In this document: in pieces, positions 5,886 to 7,922 of the stretch
Layout: each line of letters begins with the position of its first letter
Position numbering within the stretch: position 1 is the stretch's first letter
Assembly (NCBI GenBank): GCA_021158865.1
Contig: JAGGSX010000158.1
Location: forward strand, 1 to 7,922
Reading direction: 5' to 3'
Length of the DNA: 7,922 bases
Source of the DNA: Thermoplasmata archaeon
Lineage (GTDB): Archaea; Thermoplasmatota; E2; UBA202; JdFR-43
The notes under the pieces: model-generated
What the model saw: the letters and a program-made list of their open reading frames with translations, nothing else
Databases searched by the model: none
Told to the model about the DNA's origin: nothing
Made by a program: the position numbers and the translations under genes

Positions 5886-7721
5886 AATTGCAATAATCAG
5901 CAGAATCAACTCAAAGCTTGGCACCCTTTTTGCAGCTTTAACATCAAAATAAGCAATGCCCGCTTTCTTTCCATTAATATATGCCGTTACTTTCCATTGC
6001 CCACTTCCATTTTTTCCATATTTGGCAAGAGAAAGCCATACATAGCAATAGCCATTACCACTCCAGTTTATTGTATAGTTTGCTTTTTCTGTTATGTTAT
6101 TTGGTCCTTCAAAAATAAATTTTATTTTGTCTCCATCAGATGCATTCAGCAGGCTGAGCCATACACATACTTTATCAGTAGTAGAAAAATTTGTTGTTGC
6201 TTTTACTGGCTCATCATTTTCATCGAGCTTTTTACATAGAATAAAATCTTTCAATTCTATTTCTTTTGAACTCCATAAAGTCTCCATAGTGAGCCCAGTT
6301 TTTTCTTCTATCTTGCTTTCATCAAATGATTGTGGAGCAGTAAGAGAGCCGTTATTCAAAAGTGTTGCAAATTCACCAGCTGATATATTCAAGCTATCAT
6401 TTTTACCTTCCAGAATCGCTTTTCCTTCTATCAAATAAACACTCATGCCAGTATCATTTGTTATAACATATAATTTGCAATAATGCAGGCAACCCCCATA
6501 TCCATATTTTATATATCCATAGTTATGCACCGAAGTGTTATATGCTTCCATTACTTTTTTAAAATGTTGAATATCTCCGTATGAAGGAGGAACACTAATC
6601 CAGCCCAATATTTGTGCAATATATTTTGCTGGCATCGTAAATACAAAGCCAGGAATGCCGGTAGTTACTTTTATGAATATCCCACCTGTTATCTCAATTT
6701 TATGTTCCCATATATACTTGCCTATTTTCTTAGTCCAACCTTGAACAAAATCTTTCCATTCCTCCCATTCTTCAGGAGGAATTTCGTCGGTCAAATTCCC
6801 CCATCCTTTAAAAAGAAGGGTTCCGTTTTCATCTCTTATCTCCGGCACAATGCTAACCTCTCCTTCTCCAGCTATCATATATTGGCCCCATATAGAAGTA
6901 AATTCTAAAGGAGTATCAGAAGCATTTTTTCTGATGGTTATTCTGTCTTTAGTTATCTCTCCGCTAACAGAGGAATCTCCAATTAAAGAGCCGCCCCACA
7001 AAGCAAGATATGAATTATTTTTTGTAAATTCAAATTTCAATTTTTCATCAGTTGGCCAATTTGCTTTCCATGAAAATTTTTCATCAATGCTTCCATCAGG
7101 ATATGTTATTTTCACACCATCAGAATATAAAAATTGACTGCTTCCTCCCAAAACTCCTTCGCATCCAATATCGTTAACATATCTGTGTGCCCACCAATAT
7201 GCATTTACACCAGTAAAATCCCAGTTCAAGGTTGCCTGAATCCTAAATTCCTTTCCTTTATATTCTAATGGGACAACCGTTTCAAAATCAAATTTTCCCA
7301 ACTGGTCTGATGTGAAAAGAGGGATTGTAGAAACATTAACTCCATAGGCTTCTTCTTTTGTCATTGTATGCCCGGGTCCGCTGCCTGGCACATAACGTGT
7401 TTCTGCTTTAGGATAATAATATGCTATGCTTTCTGGTTCATAAGCCCATTCCTTAAAATTTGGATATCTTGCATTGCTGCTGTTTTTTATTATGGCATCT
7501 ACTTCTATATAATATATATCATATATTCCTTCTCTATCATGCGGACCATTCGCAATAACGCTTCCATTTATAAGAAAACCATCTTGCGTTTCCTTTATAT
7601 TTCTTATATTTAAATGTATTACTGGTTTTTCTGGTCCTGTAGCATTGTTTTTATGGCTGAACAGAATAGCCACAAAAATAATCAATATGATAAAAAACAG
7701 CAACTTAGCGTTCTTTATCAT
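5859..7721 (-). CDS. Exported, probably glycosylated cell-surface protein with FecR-like and Ig-like regions and C-terminal anchor
   Basis: This 620-residue protein is not one I can name. Residues 7-21 are a hydrophobic signal peptide or signal anchor with no lipobox cysteine. The rest is extracellular in character, with about 19 N-x-S/T sequons spread along its length and scattered cysteines such as GGCLHYC. Residues about 426-470 (SVYLIEGKAILEG then ISAGEFATLL) resemble a FecR-type beta domain. Residues about 495-594 look like an Ig-like domain (NFSTTDKVCVWLSL, then GQWKVTAYINGKKAGIAYFDV). The tail has VPSFEL, a short hydrophobic helix and RRRN (600-620), resembling PGF-CTERM archaeosortase signals but with Ser for Gly. 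The ATG at 7719-7721 has GGTGA 4 nt upstream. It stands alone on its strand and overlaps gatD by 27 bp. A surface or environmental-sensing role is inference. Confidence 0.85.
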   Translation of the reverse strand: MIKNAKLLFFIILIIFVAILFSHKNNATGPEKPVIHLNIRNIKETQDGFLINGSVIANGPHDREGIYDIYYIEVDAIIKNSSNARYPNFKEWAYEPESIAYYYPKAETRYVPGSGPGHTMTKEEAYGVNVSTIPLFTSDQLGKFDFETVVPLEYKGKEFRIQATLNWDFTGVNAYWWAHRYVNDIGCEGVLGGSSQFLYSDGVKITYPDGSIDEKFSWKANWPTDEKLKFEFTKNNSYLALWGGSLIGDSSVSGEITKDRITIRKNASDTPLEFTSIWGQYMIAGEGEVSIVPEIRDENGTLLFKGWGNLTDEIPPEEWEEWKDFVQGWTKKIGKYIWEHKIEITGGIFIKVTTGIPGFVFTMPAKYIAQILGWISVPPSYGDIQHFKKVMEAYNTSVHNYGYIKYGYGGCLHYCKLYVITNDTGMSVYLIEGKAILEGKNDSLNISAGEFATLLNNGSLTAPQSFDESKIEEKTGLTMETLWSSKEIELKDFILCKKLDENDEPVKATTNFSTTDKVCVWLSLLNASDGDKIKFIFEGPNNITEKANYTINWSGNGYCYVWLSLAKYGKNGSGQWKVTAYINGKKAGIAYFDVKAAKRVPSFELILLIIAILFAFRRRN

Positions 7722-7751
7722 TCACTCACCAACAGTTAATTTCTTTCATAT

Positions 7752-7759
7752 TATTTAAA
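7752..7759 (-). promoter_or_regulatory. Possible TATA box of the surface-protein gene
   Basis: On the minus strand TTTAAATA is centred about 34 bp before the ATG at 7721, predicting a short leader of roughly 8 nt that would just include the GGTGA SD (7730-7726). The position is plausible, but the region is AT-rich. Confidence 0.35.
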
Positions 7760-7922
7760 GATAGCGGTGGGTAAAGGAGGTGCATCAGTTTTCTTTTCCC
7801 GAAGCTTTTCTTGCAACCCTTTAGAAAAGGTCTGCACCCCAAAGAAGTTCTCCTATGTGAACCTTCCGTTTAACATTAATTGCTAATCTCCTTATATTTT
7901 TTACTACATTCTCCTATCCGAG

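Noticed and set aside
5997..7613. Plus-strand open frames across 5997-7613
   Set aside because: They are short, low-complexity and opposite a continuous 620-codon gene with signal peptide, domains and SD.
7760..7922. Small RNA (C/D box or other) upstream of the surface-protein gene
   Set aside because: No proper C box (RUGAUGA) with a paired D box and no stable stem could be found.
1..7922. CRISPR array, insertion sequence or integrase attachment site
   Set aside because: No regularly spaced repeats, transposase motifs or terminal inverted repeats; the tRNA 3' ends have no duplicated copy elsewhere in the window.

Overview
The window is AT-rich archaeal chromosomal DNA. The archaeal evidence is direct: a GatD subunit (the archaea-specific Glu-tRNA(Gln) amidotransferase), two tRNA genes with bulge-helix-bulge (BHB) introns and no encoded CCA, TATA-type promoter elements, and an ADP-forming acyl-CoA synthetase subunit beside a ferredoxin-dependent 2-oxoacid oxidoreductase. 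The C-terminal sorting-like tail of the last gene resembles PGF-CTERM tails of Euryarchaeota and relatives. A peptide- or amino-acid-fermenting euryarchaeal-type organism is the best guess; I cannot assign a lineage.

Layout. 1-1297 (+): 3' part of a radical SAM protein whose start lies beyond the left edge. 1314-4332 (+): a tight three-gene operon, ACD beta subunit - iorA - iorB, joined by two 4-bp ATGA overlaps, each with a Shine-Dalgarno (SD) motif. IOR converts aryl 2-oxoacids (from transaminated Phe, Tyr, Trp) to aryl-acetyl-CoA, CO2 and reduced ferredoxin; ACD then recovers ATP from the thioester, so the operon encodes an energy-yielding aromatic amino acid fermentation step. The ACD alpha subunit is not here.

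4333-4601 (-): tandem tRNA-Gln(UUG) and tRNA-Glu(UUC) genes, 3 nt apart. Both have a canonical 37/38 intron; the tRNA-Glu gene also has a 48-nt intron in the T loop (59/60). They run toward iorB and end exactly at its stop codon. 4644-5885 (+): gatD, transcribed divergently from the tRNA pair across only 42 bp. GatD is half of the enzyme that turns Glu-tRNA(Gln) into Gln-tRNA(Gln), so the substrate tRNA, its sister tRNA and the enzyme subunit share one intergenic region. gatE is not in the window.

5859-7721 (-): a 620-residue exported, heavily sequon-bearing surface protein with a FecR-like stretch, an Ig-like domain and a C-terminal anchor; it overlaps the end of gatD tail to tail. 7722-7922 holds its probable promoter and no convincing gene.

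The most notable items are the doubly interrupted tRNA-Glu gene and the divergent tRNA-Gln/tRNA-Glu - gatD arrangement with interleaved promoter elements.
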